DNA from: Ramlibacter sp. Leaf400
Lineage (GTDB): Bacteria > Pseudomonadota > Gammaproteobacteria > Burkholderiales > Burkholderiaceae_C
Assembly: GCF_001424545.1 (NCBI RefSeq)
Contig: NZ_LMQL01000015.1
Span: forward strand, 62,001 to 126,000
Direction of reading: 5' to 3'
Length of the DNA stretch: 64,000 nucleotides
The translations under genes were made by a program, and so were the position numbers. A model generated the notes under the pieces. That model worked only from the letters and a program-made list of their open reading frames with translations, was not told the origin of the DNA and did not search any database. This document shows, piece by piece, positions 51,182-60,380 of the stretch; within the stretch, counting starts at the first letter, position 1, and each line of letters begins with the position of its first letter.

Positions 51182-51289
51182 CTTGCTCCTTCCCCCTCTG
51201 GGGGAAGGTCGGGATGGGGGCGCACCGGCAGCTCACCAGTGCCCGGCGCGCCCCCACCCCAGCCCTCCCCCGGAGGGGGAGGGAGCAAG
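51182..51289. repeat. GC-rich inverted repeat with 47-bp arms
   Basis: Arms at 51182-51228 and 51243-51289 match at 40 of 47 positions in inverted orientation, with a 14-bp centre. Each arm contains its own smaller palindrome (TCCCCCTC/GGGGGA). It fills the gap between the convergent DUF4149 gene and yhbY exactly, ending at the base before the yhbY stop. It could serve as a bidirectional terminator and looks like a dispersed intergenic repeat rather than part of either gene. Confidence 0.8.
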
Positions 51290-51763
51290 TCAGTCCAGCC
51301 GCCCCTTCTTCACCGACTTCTGCTTGGGCTTGGCGCGCTTCACCTTGCCGCCGGGCGTCAGCCGCTGGTTGCCCAGCACGCGCAGCGTCTTCACCTCGGG
51401 CCGTTGCCCGCCGCGCTTGCTGTACTTGAGCACCTTGAAGTCGCGCGGACCGGGCTTGCGGTCTTCGTCGACCGCCTTTTCCTTCTCGGCCTTGGGCCGC
51501 CACAGCACCAGCAATTTGCCGATGTGCTGGATGGGCGCGGCGTTCAGCCGGTCGGCCAGCTGCTGGTAGATCTCCTCGCGCTGGGCGCGGTCGTCGCCGA
51601 GCACGCGGACCTTGATCAGGCCGTGGGCGTCCAGGGCGGCTTCGGTTTCCCGCACGATGGCCGGCGTCAGCCCGTCGTTGCCGATCATCACCACGGGGTC
51701 GAGGTGGTGGGCTTCGGCGCGGTGCGCCTTGCGTTCGGCGATGGTCAATTGGAGAGCGGGCAT
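51290..51763 (-). CDS. yhbY: YhbY-family RNA-binding (CRM domain) protein
   Basis: A 157-residue protein. Residues 1-100 form the CRS1-YhbY domain ([47 protein letters not shown]), which binds pre-50S particles in E. coli. A basic C-terminal tail of about 55 residues ([20 protein letters not shown]) is longer than in E. coli YhbY (97 residues). The ATG at 51763 is 34 bases from the divergent rlmE ATG, so the two ribosome-maturation genes share a promoter region. The longer frame to a TTG at 51856 would run into rlmE and was not used. Confidence 0.9.
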   Translation of the reverse strand: MPALQLTIAERKAHRAEAHHLDPVVMIGNDGLTPAIVRETEAALDAHGLIKVRVLGDDRAQREEIYQQLADRLNAAPIQHIGKLLVLWRPKAEKEKAVDEDRKPGPRDFKVLKYSKRGGQRPEVKTLRVLGNQRLTPGGKVKRAKPKQKSVKKGRLD

Positions 51764-51797
51764 GGGGCGATTATCCCCGCGGCGACAATGGACCCCA

Positions 51798-52460
51798 ATG
51801 AAGGTGAAAACAAAGAGCCGCAAGGTCAACAAGGCCTGGCTGAACGACCACGTCAACGACCCCTACGTGAAGCTGGCGGCCCGGGAGGGCTACCGCGCCC
51901 GCGCGGCGTACAAGCTCAAGGAGATCGACGAGCAGCTCGGCCTGATCCGCCCCGGTTCGCTGGTGGTCGACCTGGGATCCACGCCCGGCGCCTGGAGCCA
52001 GTACGTGCGCCGCAAGCTGTCGCCCGGCGGTGCGGCCGTGGGCCAGCTGGACGGCGTCATCGTGGCGCTGGACCTCCTGCCGATGGACCCGGTCGAGGGC
52101 GTCACTTTCCTGCAGGGCGACTTCCGGGAGCCCGAGGTCGTGGCCCGGCTGGAGGAGGCCGTGGGCGGCCGCAAGGTCGATACCGTGGTCTCGGACATGG
52201 CGCCCAACCTGTCGGGCATCGAGTCGGCCGACGCGGCCCGCATCAGCCACCTGGTCGAGCTGGCCGTGGACTTCGCCCAGGCCCACCTCAAGCCCGAGGG
52301 GGCGCTGGTGGCCAAGGTGTTCCACGGCAGCGGCTACAGCCAGCTGGTCAAGCTCTTCAAGGAGAACTTCCGGGTAGTCAAGCCGCTCAAGCCCAAGGCC
52401 TCCCGCGACAAGTCGTCCGAGACCTTCCTGGTCGGGATCGGCCTCAAGAAACCGGCCTGA
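51798..52460 (+). CDS. rlmE: 23S rRNA (uridine-2'-O-)-methyltransferase RlmE
   Basis: Methylates the A-loop uridine (U2552 in E. coli) late in 50S assembly. The 220-residue protein has SAM motif [14 protein letters not shown], catalytic K-D-K-E residues (Lys in [16 protein letters not shown], Asp in [11 protein letters not shown], Lys in [10 protein letters not shown], Glu near [11 protein letters not shown]) and the usual basic N terminus. In many proteobacteria rlmE-ftsH is a heat-shock unit. Here ftsH follows with its own sigma-32-like promoter in the 165-bp gap. Confidence 0.95.
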   Translation: MKVKTKSRKVNKAWLNDHVNDPYVKLAAREGYRARAAYKLKEIDEQLGLIRPGSLVVDLGSTPGAWSQYVRRKLSPGGAAVGQLDGVIVALDLLPMDPVEGVTFLQGDFREPEVVARLEEAVGGRKVDTVVSDMAPNLSGIESADAARISHLVELAVDFAQAHLKPEGALVAKVFHGSGYSQLVKLFKENFRVVKPLKPKASRDKSSETFLVGIGLKKPA

Positions 52461-52557
52461 ACGAGGCCTTCTCCCGCCTGCGGACGGCACTTCGGCCGGC
52501 TACCGGCTGTCACCGTTTTGCCTATGGTGTCCTTTGGCACTTTGCATCGTCGCGCTT

Positions 52558-52585
52558 GTTGAAACCTCTAGAATGGGCCGCATCT
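52558..52585 (+). promoter_or_regulatory. Sigma-32-like heat-shock promoter of ftsH
   Basis: GTTGAAA (52558-52564) is followed after 13 bp by CCGCATCT (52578-52585), close to the sigma-32 pattern CTTGAAA / CCCCATnT. A TAGAAT (52569-52574) lies inside the spacer but has no matching -35. ftsH is heat-shock controlled in enterobacteria, in agreement. Confidence 0.55.
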
Positions 52586-52625
52586 GCCTGGCGTGCCGCC
52601 CAGGCTCGCTTCCCCGGAGTTCGAT

Positions 52626-54539
52626 TTGAACAATCAGTGGTTCTCGAAAATTGCCGTCTGGCTCGTCATCGCGCTCGTGCTTTTCACGGTGTTCAAGCAA
52701 TTCGACACCCGTGGCGCCGCCGGCGCCAGCGTGATGGGCTATTCGGACTTCCTGGAGGAAGTGCGGGCCAAGCGCATCAAGAACGCCGTCATCCAGGAAG
52801 GCCAGGGCGGCACCGAGATCGTCGCCATCACCACCGATGACCGCAAGATCCGCTCCACGGCCACCTACCTCGACCGCGGCCTGGTCGGCGACCTCATCAA
52901 CAACGGCGTCAAGTTCGACGTCAAGCCGCGCGAGGAAAGCTCGCTGCTGATGACGCTGCTGGTCAGCTGGGGCCCCATGCTCCTGCTCATCGGCGTGTGG
53001 ATCTACTTCATGCGCCAGATGCAGGGCGGCGGCAAGGGCGGCGCATTCTCCTTCGGCAAGAGCAAGGCTCGCATGCTGGACGAGAACAACAACCAGGTCA
53101 CGTTCGCGGACGTTGCCGGCTGTGACGAAGCGAAAGAAGAGGTCAAGGAAGTCGTCGACTTCCTGAAGGACCCGCAGAAGTTCCAGAAGCTGGGCGGGCG
53201 CATCCCGCGCGGCCTGCTGCTGGTCGGGCCCCCCGGCACCGGCAAGACGCTGCTGGCCAAGGGCATCGCCGGCGAGGCCAAGGTGCCGTTCTTCTCCATC
53301 TCCGGCTCCGACTTCGTCGAGATGTTCGTCGGCGTGGGCGCGGCCCGCGTGCGCGACATGTTCGAGAACGCCAAGAAGAACGCCCCCTGCATCATCTTCA
53401 TCGACGAGATCGACGCGGTCGGCCGCCAGCGCGGCGCCGGCCTGGGCGGCGGCAACGACGAGCGCGAGCAGACCTTGAACCAGATGCTGGTCGAGATGGA
53501 CGGCTTCGAGACCAACCTGGGCGTGATCGTCATCGCGGCCACCAACCGCCCCGACATCCTGGACGCCGCCCTGCTGCGCCCGGGCCGCTTCGACCGCCAG
53601 GTGTACGTGCAGCTGCCCGACATCCGGGGCCGCGAGCAGATCCTCAACGTGCACATGCGCAAGATCCCGATCGGCCAGGACGTCCGGGCCGAGATCATCG
53701 CGCGCGGCACCCCGGGCATGTCGGGCGCCGACCTGGCCAACCTGTGCAACGAGGCCGCCCTGATGGCCGCGCGCCGCAACGCCCGCGTGGTCGAGATGCA
53801 GGACTTCGAGAAGGCCAAGGACAAGATCCTGATGGGCCCGGAGCGCAAGAGCATGGTCATGCCCGAGGAAGAGCGCCGCAACACGGCCTACCACGAGTCC
53901 GGCCACGCGCTCATCGGCAAGCTGCTGCCCAAGTGCGACCCGGTCCACAAGGTCACCATCATCCCGCGCGGCCGCGCGCTGGGCGTGACGATGAGCCTGC
54001 CCTCGCAGGACCGCTACAGCTACGACCGCGAGTACATGCTGCACCAGATCAGCATGCTGTTCGGCGGCCGCATCGCGGAAGAGGTGTTCATGAACCAGAT
54101 GACCACCGGGGCTTCCAACGACTTCGAGCGGGCCACGCACCTGGCGCGCGACATGGTGATGCGCTACGGCATGTCAGACGCGCTGGGCCCGATGGTCTAC
54201 GCCGAGAACGAGGGCGAGGTGTTCCTGGGCCGCTCGGTCACCAAGACCACCAACATCTCCGAGCAGACCATGCAGAAGGTCGACGGCGAGGTGCGCCGCA
54301 TCATCGACGAGCAGTACGCCCTGGCGCGCAAGCTCATCGAGGACAACCGGGACAAGATGCACGCCATGGCCAAGGCCCTGCTGGAGTGGGAAACCATCGA
54401 CTCCGAGCAGCTGGACGACATCATGGCCGGCAAGGATCCGCGTCCGCCCAAGGACTTCACGCCCCGCTCGCCGTCCTCCGGCGGCGGCTCCGGCGGCAGC
54501 GCCGTGGGCGCCGACAACCCCGCTCCGACGGCGGCCTGA
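52626..54539 (+). CDS. ftsH: ATP-dependent zinc metalloprotease FtsH
   Basis: A membrane-anchored AAA+ protease degrading membrane proteins and regulators such as sigma-32 and LpxC. The 637-residue protein has two membrane helices (about 8-26 and 105-125) flanking a periplasmic domain. The AAA module carries Walker [14 protein letters not shown], Walker [15 protein letters not shown] and [23 protein letters not shown]. The zinc site is HESGH with a later Asp. The C terminus is Gly/Ser/Pro-rich. The start is TTG at 52626, with GGAG six bases upstream; it matches the family N terminus ([17 protein letters not shown]). Upstream GTG 52593 has no ribosome-binding site and overlaps the promoter region. 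Confidence 0.96.
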   Translation: MNNQWFSKIAVWLVIALVLFTVFKQFDTRGAAGASVMGYSDFLEEVRAKRIKNAVIQEGQGGTEIVAITTDDRKIRSTATYLDRGLVGDLINNGVKFDVKPREESSLLMTLLVSWGPMLLLIGVWIYFMRQMQGGGKGGAFSFGKSKARMLDENNNQVTFADVAGCDEAKEEVKEVVDFLKDPQKFQKLGGRIPRGLLLVGPPGTGKTLLAKGIAGEAKVPFFSISGSDFVEMFVGVGAARVRDMFENAKKNAPCIIFIDEIDAVGRQRGAGLGGGNDEREQTLNQMLVEMDGFETNLGVIVIAATNRPDILDAALLRPGRFDRQVYVQLPDIRGREQILNVHMRKIPIGQDVRAEIIARGTPGMSGADLANLCNEAALMAARRNARVVEMQDFEKAKDKILMGPERKSMVMPEEERRNTAYHESGHALIGKLLPKCDPVHKVTIIPRGRALGVTMSLPSQDRYSYDREYMLHQISMLFGGRIAEEVFMNQMTTGASNDFERATHLARDMVMRYGMSDALGPMVYAENEGEVFLGRSVTKTTNISEQTMQKVDGEVRRIIDEQYALARKLIEDNRDKMHAMAKALLEWETIDSEQLDDIMAGKDPRPPKDFTPRSPSSGGGSGGSAVGADNPAPTAA

Positions 54540-54562
54540 GGGCGCTCGCACGGCTTCGCGCA

Positions 54563-54663
54563 GGGACTAGGGGCTGGGGGCTAGGGGCTAGGGAAACCTG
54601 GCCCTTTGTCTTTCTGTCCATCCCCAGCCCCCAGCCCCCAGCCCCCAGCCCCTAGCCCCTGAG
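54563..54663. repeat. ORF-less heptad-repeat inverted element between ftsH and folP
   Basis: The left arm 54563-54593 consists of GGGACTA, GGGGCTG, GGGGCTA, GGGGCTA, GGG. With one flanking base on each side it is identical over 33 bases to the right arm of the carA-carB cassette (as reverse complement). The right arm 54622-54663 is the inverted type with six units, mostly CCCCCAG. The 28-bp centre (54594-54621) carries no gene and does not match the four-helix-bundle gene by eye. It fills most of the gap between ftsH (stop 54539) and folP (ATG 54677). The transcript would form a very stable hairpin. Confidence 0.85.
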
Positions 54664-54676
54664 CCAAAATCCCCCA

Positions 54677-55531
54677 ATGCACTGGCAGACCGCCCGGTAC
54701 CGCATCGACCTCGCGCAGCCGCGGGTGATGGGCATCGTCAACGTCACGCCCGATTCGTTCTCCGACGGCGGCCGCTGGGACAACACCGGCGCGGCGCTCG
54801 CGCATTGCGAGCAGCTGCTGGCCGAAGGCGCGGACCTGCTGGACATCGGGGGCGAATCCACCCGGCCCGGCATCGCGCCGGTGACGCTGGAGGAAGAGCT
54901 CGCCCGCGTGCTGCCGGTGGTGCGCGAGGCGGTGCGCCTGGACGTGCCGGTCTCCGTCGACACCTACAAGCCGCAGGTGATGCGCGAGGTGCTGGACGCT
55001 GGCGCGGACATCGTCAACGACGTCTGGGCGCTGCGCCAGCCCGGCGCCGCCGACGTGGTGGCACGTCACCCCACCTGCGGCGTCTGCCTGATGCACATGC
55101 ACGGCGAGCCGCAGACCATGCAGCGCTCGCCCATGGCCGGCGATGCCGTGCCGCAGGTGCTCGCGTTCCTGCAGGAGCACACGCGGTCGCTGCTGGCGCT
55201 GGGCGTCGCGGCCGACCGCATCGCCTGGGACCCGGGCATCGGCTTCGGCAAGTCGCCCGAGCAGAACTTCGCGCTCCTGGCCCGCCAGGAGGAGTTGCTG
55301 GCCGACGGCCATCCGCTGCTGGTGGGCTGGTCGCGCAAGTCCTCGCTGGGACAGGTCACGGGCCTGGGCGTGGACGAGCGGGCCGTGCCCAGCGTGGCGG
55401 CCGCGTTGCTGGCCGTGGAGCGCGGCGCGACCATCGTGCGCGTCCACGACGTCAAGGAAACGGTGGCGGCCCTGAAGGTCCGGGCCGCCGCGATCAGGAT
55501 GAATCCGAGGCAAGGAAGCCCCACACCATGA
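54677..55531 (+). CDS. folP: Dihydropteroate synthase
   Basis: Condenses p-aminobenzoate with the pterin diphosphate in folate synthesis; the sulfonamide target. The 284-residue TIM-barrel protein has signature 1 [15 protein letters not shown] and signature 2 [12 protein letters not shown], with [17 protein letters not shown] and the late GWSRKSSLG substrate loop. The ATG follows the heptad-repeat element by 13 bases, and no good ribosome-binding site is visible. The stop overlaps glmM (ATGA); folP-glmM is a conserved pair. Confidence 0.96.
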   Translation: MHWQTARYRIDLAQPRVMGIVNVTPDSFSDGGRWDNTGAALAHCEQLLAEGADLLDIGGESTRPGIAPVTLEEELARVLPVVREAVRLDVPVSVDTYKPQVMREVLDAGADIVNDVWALRQPGAADVVARHPTCGVCLMHMHGEPQTMQRSPMAGDAVPQVLAFLQEHTRSLLALGVAADRIAWDPGIGFGKSPEQNFALLARQEELLADGHPLLVGWSRKSSLGQVTGLGVDERAVPSVAAALLAVERGATIVRVHDVKETVAALKVRAAAIRMNPRQGSPTP

Positions 55532-56862
55532 GCAGAAAACATTTCGGCACCGACGGCATCCGGGGCACGGTCGGGCAGGCGCCCATCACCCCCGACTTCG
55601 TGCTGCGCCTGGCGCACGCCGTGGGCCGGGTGCTCAAGCGCACCGAAGAGCGCCCCACCGTGCTGATCGGCAAGGACACGCGCATCTCCGGCTACATGCT
55701 GGAGAGCGCGCTGGAGTCGGGCTTCAACTCCGCCGGCGCCGACGTGGTGCTGCTCGGCCCGCTGCCCACGCCGGGCGTGGCCTACCTCACCCGCGCGCAG
55801 CGCGCCAGCCTGGGCGTGGTGATCAGCGCCAGCCACAACCCGTTCGCCGACAACGGCATCAAGTTCTTCAGCGCCCAGGGCACCAAGCTGTCCGACGCCT
55901 GGGAGCGCGACGTCGAGGCCGCGCTGGAGGAGCCGCCGGTCTGGGCCGACTCCGCCAGCCTGGGCAAGGCGCGCCGGCTCGACGACGCGGCCGGCCGCTA
56001 CATCGAGTTCTGCAAGAGCACGTTCTCCAACGACCTCACGCTCAAGGGCCTGAACATCGTGGTCGATGCGGCCAACGGCGCGGCCTACCACATCGCTCCC
56101 AAGGTGTTCCACGAGCTGGGCGCCGAGGTGCACTGCATCGGCTGCTCGCCGGACGGCCTGAACATCAACCGCGAGTGCGGTGCCACGCACCCCGACGCGC
56201 TGGTGCAGACCGTGCGCGAGCGCCGCGCCGACTTCGGCATCGCGCTGGACGGCGACGCCGACCGCCTGCAGGTGGTGGACGGCGCCGGGCGCCTGTACAA
56301 CGGCGACGAGCTGCTGTACCTGATGGTGATGGACCGCCTGGCCAACGGCGAGCGCGTGCCCGGCGCGGTCGGCACGCTGATGACCAACATGGCCGTGGAA
56401 GTGGCCCTGCGCGCGCGCGACGTGGAGTTCGTGCGGGCCAAGGTCGGCGACCGCTACGTGCTGGAGGAGCTGGATAAGCGCGGCTGGCTGCTGGGCGGCG
56501 AAGGCTCGGGCCACCTGCTGGCGCTGGACAAGCACACCACCGGCGACGGCCTGATCAGCGCCCTGCAGGTGCTCAAGGCCTGCGCCCGCAGCGGCAAGAA
56601 GCTGGACCGCCTGCTCGAGGGCGTGAAGCTCTATCCGCAGACCCTCATCAATGTGCGCCTGGCCCCCGGCCAGGACTGGAAGCAAAGCCGCCAGCTGCCC
56701 CAGGCGCAGGAAGCGCTGGAAAAGCGCCTGGACGGCCGCGGCCGCATCCTGATCCGACCCAGCGGCACCGAGCCTGTGGTGCGCGTGATGGTCGAAGCCC
56801 AGGACGAGACGCTGGCCCGCCAGGGCGCGCAGGACCTCGCCCAGGCCCTCCAGGCGGGGTGA
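55528..56862 (+). CDS. glmM: Phosphoglucosamine mutase
   Basis: Interconverts glucosamine 6- and 1-phosphate for UDP-GlcNAc, feeding peptidoglycan and the lipid A genes in this window. The 444-residue protein has N-terminal FGTDGIRG, phosphoserine loop [17 protein letters not shown], metal site LDGDADR, sugar-binding GGEGSGH and phosphate-binding [19 protein letters not shown] at 55528 overlaps the folP stop. The end overlaps the GTG of the MOSC gene. Confidence 0.97.
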   Translation: MSRKHFGTDGIRGTVGQAPITPDFVLRLAHAVGRVLKRTEERPTVLIGKDTRISGYMLESALESGFNSAGADVVLLGPLPTPGVAYLTRAQRASLGVVISASHNPFADNGIKFFSAQGTKLSDAWERDVEAALEEPPVWADSASLGKARRLDDAAGRYIEFCKSTFSNDLTLKGLNIVVDAANGAAYHIAPKVFHELGAEVHCIGCSPDGLNINRECGATHPDALVQTVRERRADFGIALDGDADRLQVVDGAGRLYNGDELLYLMVMDRLANGERVPGAVGTLMTNMAVEVALRARDVEFVRAKVGDRYVLEELDKRGWLLGGEGSGHLLALDKHTTGDGLISALQVLKACARSGKKLDRLLEGVKLYPQTLINVRLAPGQDWKQSRQLPQAQEALEKRLDGRGRILIRPSGTEPVVRVMVEAQDETLARQGAQDLAQALQAG

Positions 56863-57407
56863 TGGCCCCGGCGCGGGTCGAGGCGGTCCACCGCAGCAGC
56901 GTCCACGGCTTCAGCAAGCACGCGGAGGACGCCATCGCGCTGGTGGCCGGCCTCGGCGTGGAGGGTGATGCGCACGCCGGCGCCACGGTCAAGCACCGCT
57001 CGCGCGTGCGCCGCGACCCGACCCAGCCCAACCTGCGCCAGGTGCACCTGATGCACGCCGAGCTGTTCGAGGAGCTGATGGCCGCGGGCTTTCCCGTCTG
57101 GCCGGGCGAGCTGGGCGAGAACGTCACGACCCGCGGGCTCGACCTGCTGGGGCTGTCCACCGGCACGCGGCTGCGGCTCGGCACGCAGGCGCTGGTCGAA
57201 GTGACGGGCCTGCGCAATCCCTGTTCGCAACTGGACAAGTTCCAGCCGGGCCTGATGCAGGCGGTGCTGGAACGGCGCGACGACGGCACGCTGGTGCGCA
57301 AGGCCGGCGTGATGGCCGTGGTCGTGCAGGGCGGCGAGGTTCGCCCCGGCGACGCGATCGAGGTGCTACCGCCCGAAGGCGCGCACCGGCCGCTGGAGCC
57401 GGTCTAG
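56859..57407 (+). CDS. MOSC-domain protein
   Basis: A 182-residue stand-alone MOSC (molybdenum cofactor sulfurase C-terminal) protein of the YiiM-like kind. It has [33 protein letters not shown] with the loop around a conserved Cys ([11 protein letters not shown]), and [20 protein letters not shown]. Such proteins are thought to carry sulfur or molybdenum-cofactor ligands, or to reduce N-hydroxylated compounds; the substrate is unknown. GTG at 56859 overlaps the glmM stop, and ATG at 56862 follows at once, so either may start it. No link to the neighbouring polyphosphate genes is evident. Confidence 0.85.
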   Translation: MMAPARVEAVHRSSVHGFSKHAEDAIALVAGLGVEGDAHAGATVKHRSRVRRDPTQPNLRQVHLMHAELFEELMAAGFPVWPGELGENVTTRGLDLLGLSTGTRLRLGTQALVEVTGLRNPCSQLDKFQPGLMQAVLERRDDGTLVRKAGVMAVVVQGGEVRPGDAIEVLPPEGAHRPLEPV

Positions 57408-57510
57408 CGCCTGGCCGCGCTGGCCGTGCCGCGCCACGAGGCCCGGCTGCGCGCGCGGCTCTTCCATGGCTTCCTGGTGCCCGCGCGGCCGGCGCCCTCG
57501 GCGCGCCCGA

Positions 57511-57561
57511 TTGTCACGACAATGTCATCCAGGCCGTGAACACTCGTCACGATCCCGTCAC
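57511..57561 (+). promoter_or_regulatory. Extended Pho box upstream of ppk (11-bp phased heptamers)
   Basis: Heptamers TTGTCAC (57511), ATGTCAT (57522), GCCGTGA (57533, degenerate), TCGTCAC (57544) and CCGTCAC (57555) are spaced exactly 11 bp apart, the spacing of tandem PhoB half-sites (7 bp plus 4-bp linkers). The array ends 12 bases before the ppk ATG. A -10 at the usual distance would overlap the start codon, so the real promoter may use an earlier repeat or the mRNA may be nearly leaderless. Confidence 0.7.
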
Positions 57562-57573
57562 ACGTGCCCACCG

Positions 57574-59670
57574 ATGACAGGCAAGGCCTCGCTCGATAGC
57601 GAGATCCCGTTCCTCGACCGCGACCACAGCATCCTCTCCTTCAACGAGCGGGTGCTCGACTGGGCGCGGCGCCCCGACGTGCCGCTGCTGGAGCGGCTGC
57701 GCTACCTTTGCATCGTCTCGTCCAACCTGGATGAGTTCTTCGAGGTGCGGATGGCGCCGCACCTCACGGCGCTGGGCAACGGCGGTGCCAAGGGCCCGTC
57801 CACGGCCGAGAGCTTCCAGGCGCTCTCCGCCGCGGTGCACCGGCTGGTGGCGCAGCAGTACGCGCTCTTCAACGACGCGCTCACGCCCGCGTTCGAGGCC
57901 GAGAACCTCGCCATCGTCTCGCACGGCGACCGCAACCCGGCGCAGCGGCGCTGGGTCGACGAGTACTTCGAGCGCGAAGTCAAGCCGCTGCTGATCCCGG
58001 TCGGGCTGGACCCGGCCCACCCGTTCCCGCAGGTGGCCAACAAGTCGCTCAACTTCATCGTGCGGCTGGGCGGCGCCGACGCCTTCGGCCGCGAGAACGA
58101 GATCGCCATCGTCAAGGTGCCGCGCGTGCTGCCGCGCGTGATCCGCATGCCGGCCCGGGTGGCGGGCAGGAAGGCGCTGTTCGTCTCGCTTTCCAGCGTG
58201 ATCCGCGCGCACCTGCAGGACCTGTTCCCCGGCCGCGAGGTGGGGCAGTTCTCGCAGTTCCGCGTGACCCGCCACTCCGACCTGGCGGTGGACGAGGACG
58301 AGGTGCGCAACCTGCGCACCGCCCTGCGCCTGGGGCTGCAGCACCGTCACTACGGCCAGGCGGTGCGGCTGGAGGTGTCGTCGGGCTGCTCGGAGTTCCT
58401 GGCGAACTTCCTGCTGCAGCAGTTCGGCCTGCCGGCGGGCGCGCTGTACCGCGTGCCGGGGCCGGTGAACCTGGTGCGCTTCCAGCAGCTGATCGACCTG
58501 GTCGATGCGCCGCACCTGCTGTTCCCTCCGTACCACCCGAGCTTTCCCCTGGGCCTGGTGCCAGGGCAGTCGGTGTTCGAGCAGCTGCGCCAGCGCGACA
58601 TGCTAATCCACCAGCCCTTCGAGAGCTTCGATGGCGTGCTGGCCTTCCTGCGCGAGGCGGTGCACGACCCGGCGGTGCTGGCCATCAAGCAGACCATCTA
58701 CCGCACCGGCTCGGACCCGGTGCTGATGGACCTGCTGCGCGAGGCGGTGCGCCAGGGCAAGGAGGTCACCGCGGTCGTCGAACTCAAGGCCCGTTTCGAC
58801 GAGGAGACCAACATCAACTGGGCCGAGCAGCTGGAGTCGGTGGGCGCCCAGGTGGTGTACGGCGTGGTGGGGCTCAAGACCCACGCCAAGATGCTGCTGG
58901 TGACACGTCGCGAGGGGCGCCAGCTGGTGCGCTATGCCCACCTCTCCACCGGCAACTACAACCCGCGCACGGCGCGGCTCTACACCGACCTGAGCCAGCT
59001 CACCTCCAACCCACAGCTGACCGCCGACGTGGACGCGATCTTCGTGCACCTGGCCAGCCAGACCCGGCTGCCGCGGCTGAACCAGGCGCTGATGGCGCCG
59101 TTCCACCTGCACCGGCGGATGATCGAGAAGATCGACGTGCTGGGCGAGGCGGCGGCGCGCGGCCTGGAGGCGCGCATCGTGCTGAAGATGAATTCGCTCA
59201 CCGACGAGCCGCTGATGCTGGCGCTGGTGCGGGCGGCGCGGCGCGGCGCCAGGGTCGACCTGATCGTACGCGGCGCCTGCCTGCTGCCGGCCGGCCTGCC
59301 GGGGGCCGCCGAGAACATCCGGGTGCGGTCCATCATCGGGCGCTTCCTCGAGCATTCGCGCGTGTTCTATTTCCGCGCCGGCGCCGAGGAGGAGCTCTAC
59401 CTGTCCAGCGCCGACTGGATGAACCGCAACATGCTCCGGCGCATCGAACTGGCCTGGCCGGTCCTCGATCCGGCGCTGCGCCAGCGGGTGATCGACGAGT
59501 GCCTGGTCGCCTACTTGCATGACGACCGCGACGCCTGGGACCTGATGGCAGACGGGACCTACCGCCGCGTCAAGGGCGCCGGGGAGCCCCGGGGCCACGG
59601 GGCCCAGGCGGCGCTGATGGCGCGCCACGGCGCGCGCGACCGAGTATCGGAGGAACTGCTGTGGACCTGA
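57574..59670 (+). CDS. ppk1: Polyphosphate kinase 1
   Basis: Polymerises ATP gamma-phosphate into polyphosphate, reversibly, at the membrane. The 698-residue protein has the N domain (DRDHSILSFNERVLDWARR, LCIVSSNLDEFFEVRM), the head domain, and two phospholipase-D-like catalytic domains. The autophosphorylated His is expected in YAHLSTGNYNPRTARLYTDL, with VVELKARFDEETNINWAEQL supplying metal and ATP contacts. The C-terminal part has IVRGACLLPAGLPG and ADWMNRNMLRRIELAWP. ATG at 57574 was chosen because PPK normally begins shortly before the LSFNERV helix. It is the first gene of ppk-sixA, preceded by a PhoB-type array. Confidence 0.96.
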   Translation: MTGKASLDSEIPFLDRDHSILSFNERVLDWARRPDVPLLERLRYLCIVSSNLDEFFEVRMAPHLTALGNGGAKGPSTAESFQALSAAVHRLVAQQYALFNDALTPAFEAENLAIVSHGDRNPAQRRWVDEYFEREVKPLLIPVGLDPAHPFPQVANKSLNFIVRLGGADAFGRENEIAIVKVPRVLPRVIRMPARVAGRKALFVSLSSVIRAHLQDLFPGREVGQFSQFRVTRHSDLAVDEDEVRNLRTALRLGLQHRHYGQAVRLEVSSGCSEFLANFLLQQFGLPAGALYRVPGPVNLVRFQQLIDLVDAPHLLFPPYHPSFPLGLVPGQSVFEQLRQRDMLIHQPFESFDGVLAFLREAVHDPAVLAIKQTIYRTGSDPVLMDLLREAVRQGKEVTAVVELKARFDEETNINWAEQLESVGAQVVYGVVGLKTHAKMLLVTRREGRQLVRYAHLSTGNYNPRTARLYTDLSQLTSNPQLTADVDAIFVHLASQTRLPRLNQALMAPFHLHRRMIEKIDVLGEAAARGLEARIVLKMNSLTDEPLMLALVRAARRGARVDLIVRGACLLPAGLPGAAENIRVRSIIGRFLEHSRVFYFRAGAEEELYLSSADWMNRNMLRRIELAWPVLDPALRQRVIDECLVAYLHDDRDAWDLMADGTYRRVKGAGEPRGHGAQAALMARHGARDRVSEELLWT

Positions 59671-60119
59671 TCCTGTGGCGGCATGCCGAAGCCGAGGAGG
59701 CCCGCGAGGGCCAGGACGACCTGGACCGGGCGCTCACCGCGCGCGGCGAGAAGCAGGCGGCCCGCGTGGCCGGTTGGCTGGACCGGGTGCTGCCGGAAGG
59801 CACGCGCATCCTGGCCAGCCCGGCCCGGCGCTGCGAGCAGACCGTGCTGGCGCTGGGGCGCAAGTACAAGCTCAAGCCGGAGATCGCGCCCGGCGCCACC
59901 GTGGAGCAGCTGCTGCAGGCCGCGCAGTGGCCCGATGCGCGCCAGCCCGTGCTGCTGGTGGGCCACCAGCCGGTGCTGGGCGAGGCGCTGGCGCACCTGC
60001 TGGGCATCTCGAGCGACTGCCCGGTGCGCAAGGGCGCCGCCTGGTGGCTGCGCTGCCGCGAGCGGGATGGCGCGAGGCAGACGGTGATCGTCGCGGTGCA
60101 GGCGCCGGATTCGGCTTGA
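59661..60119 (+). CDS. sixA: Phosphohistidine phosphatase SixA
   Basis: A 152-residue histidine-phosphatase-superfamily protein. The RHG-type motif is LILWRHAEAEE (catalytic His), followed by ILASPARRCEQTVLALG and the second catalytic His in LLVGHQPVLGEALAHLLG. SixA removes phosphate from phosphohistidine in phosphotransfer proteins; in this group it regularly accompanies ppk. GTG at 59661 overlaps the ppk stop by ten bases, so the two are cotranslated. A dRS3-like repeat array follows before convergent ppx. Confidence 0.92.
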   Translation: MDLILWRHAEAEEAREGQDDLDRALTARGEKQAARVAGWLDRVLPEGTRILASPARRCEQTVLALGRKYKLKPEIAPGATVEQLLQAAQWPDARQPVLLVGHQPVLGEALAHLLGISSDCPVRKGAAWWLRCRERDGARQTVIVAVQAPDSA

Positions 60120-60135
60120 TTTCCGCCTTCGATCC

Positions 60136-60335
60136 GTCGTCCTCGCGAAGGCGGGGACCCAGCGCAGCGCGCTGACGAGGCCGGGTATGAAAGCGGAAGC
60201 CCTGGATTCCCGCCTTCGCGGGAATGACGCGAGTCGTCGTCCCCGCGAAGGCGGGGACCCAGCGCGGCGCGCCGACGTGGGCCGGGTATGAAAGCGGAGG
60301 CCCTGGATTCCCGCCTTCGCGGGAATGATGGGAAT
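60136..60335. repeat. Tandem pair of about 100-bp composite dRS3/REP-like units
   Basis: Two units start at 60136 and 60236 (period 100 bp) and are about 90% identical. Each consists of an inverted half (CGCGAAGGCGGGGACCCAGC), a linker containing CCGGGTATGAAAGCGG, and a full palindrome ATTCCC-GCCTTCGC-GGGAAT (60206-60225; 60307-60326). They occupy the 261-bp space between the convergent sixA and ppx genes. On the plus strand AATTTTTG follows the second unit, so a transcription-terminating role is possible. Confidence 0.85.
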
Positions 60336-60380
60336 TTTTGTGGTCCTCGCCGGGGCCGCCCGGGGGCGGGCGAATGCCGC

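Noticed and set aside
60136-60335. A possible CRISPR array (repeated units with spacers)
   Set aside because: Only two units, spacers are not unique, the units are themselves palindromic REP/dRS3-like sequences, and no cas genes are present.
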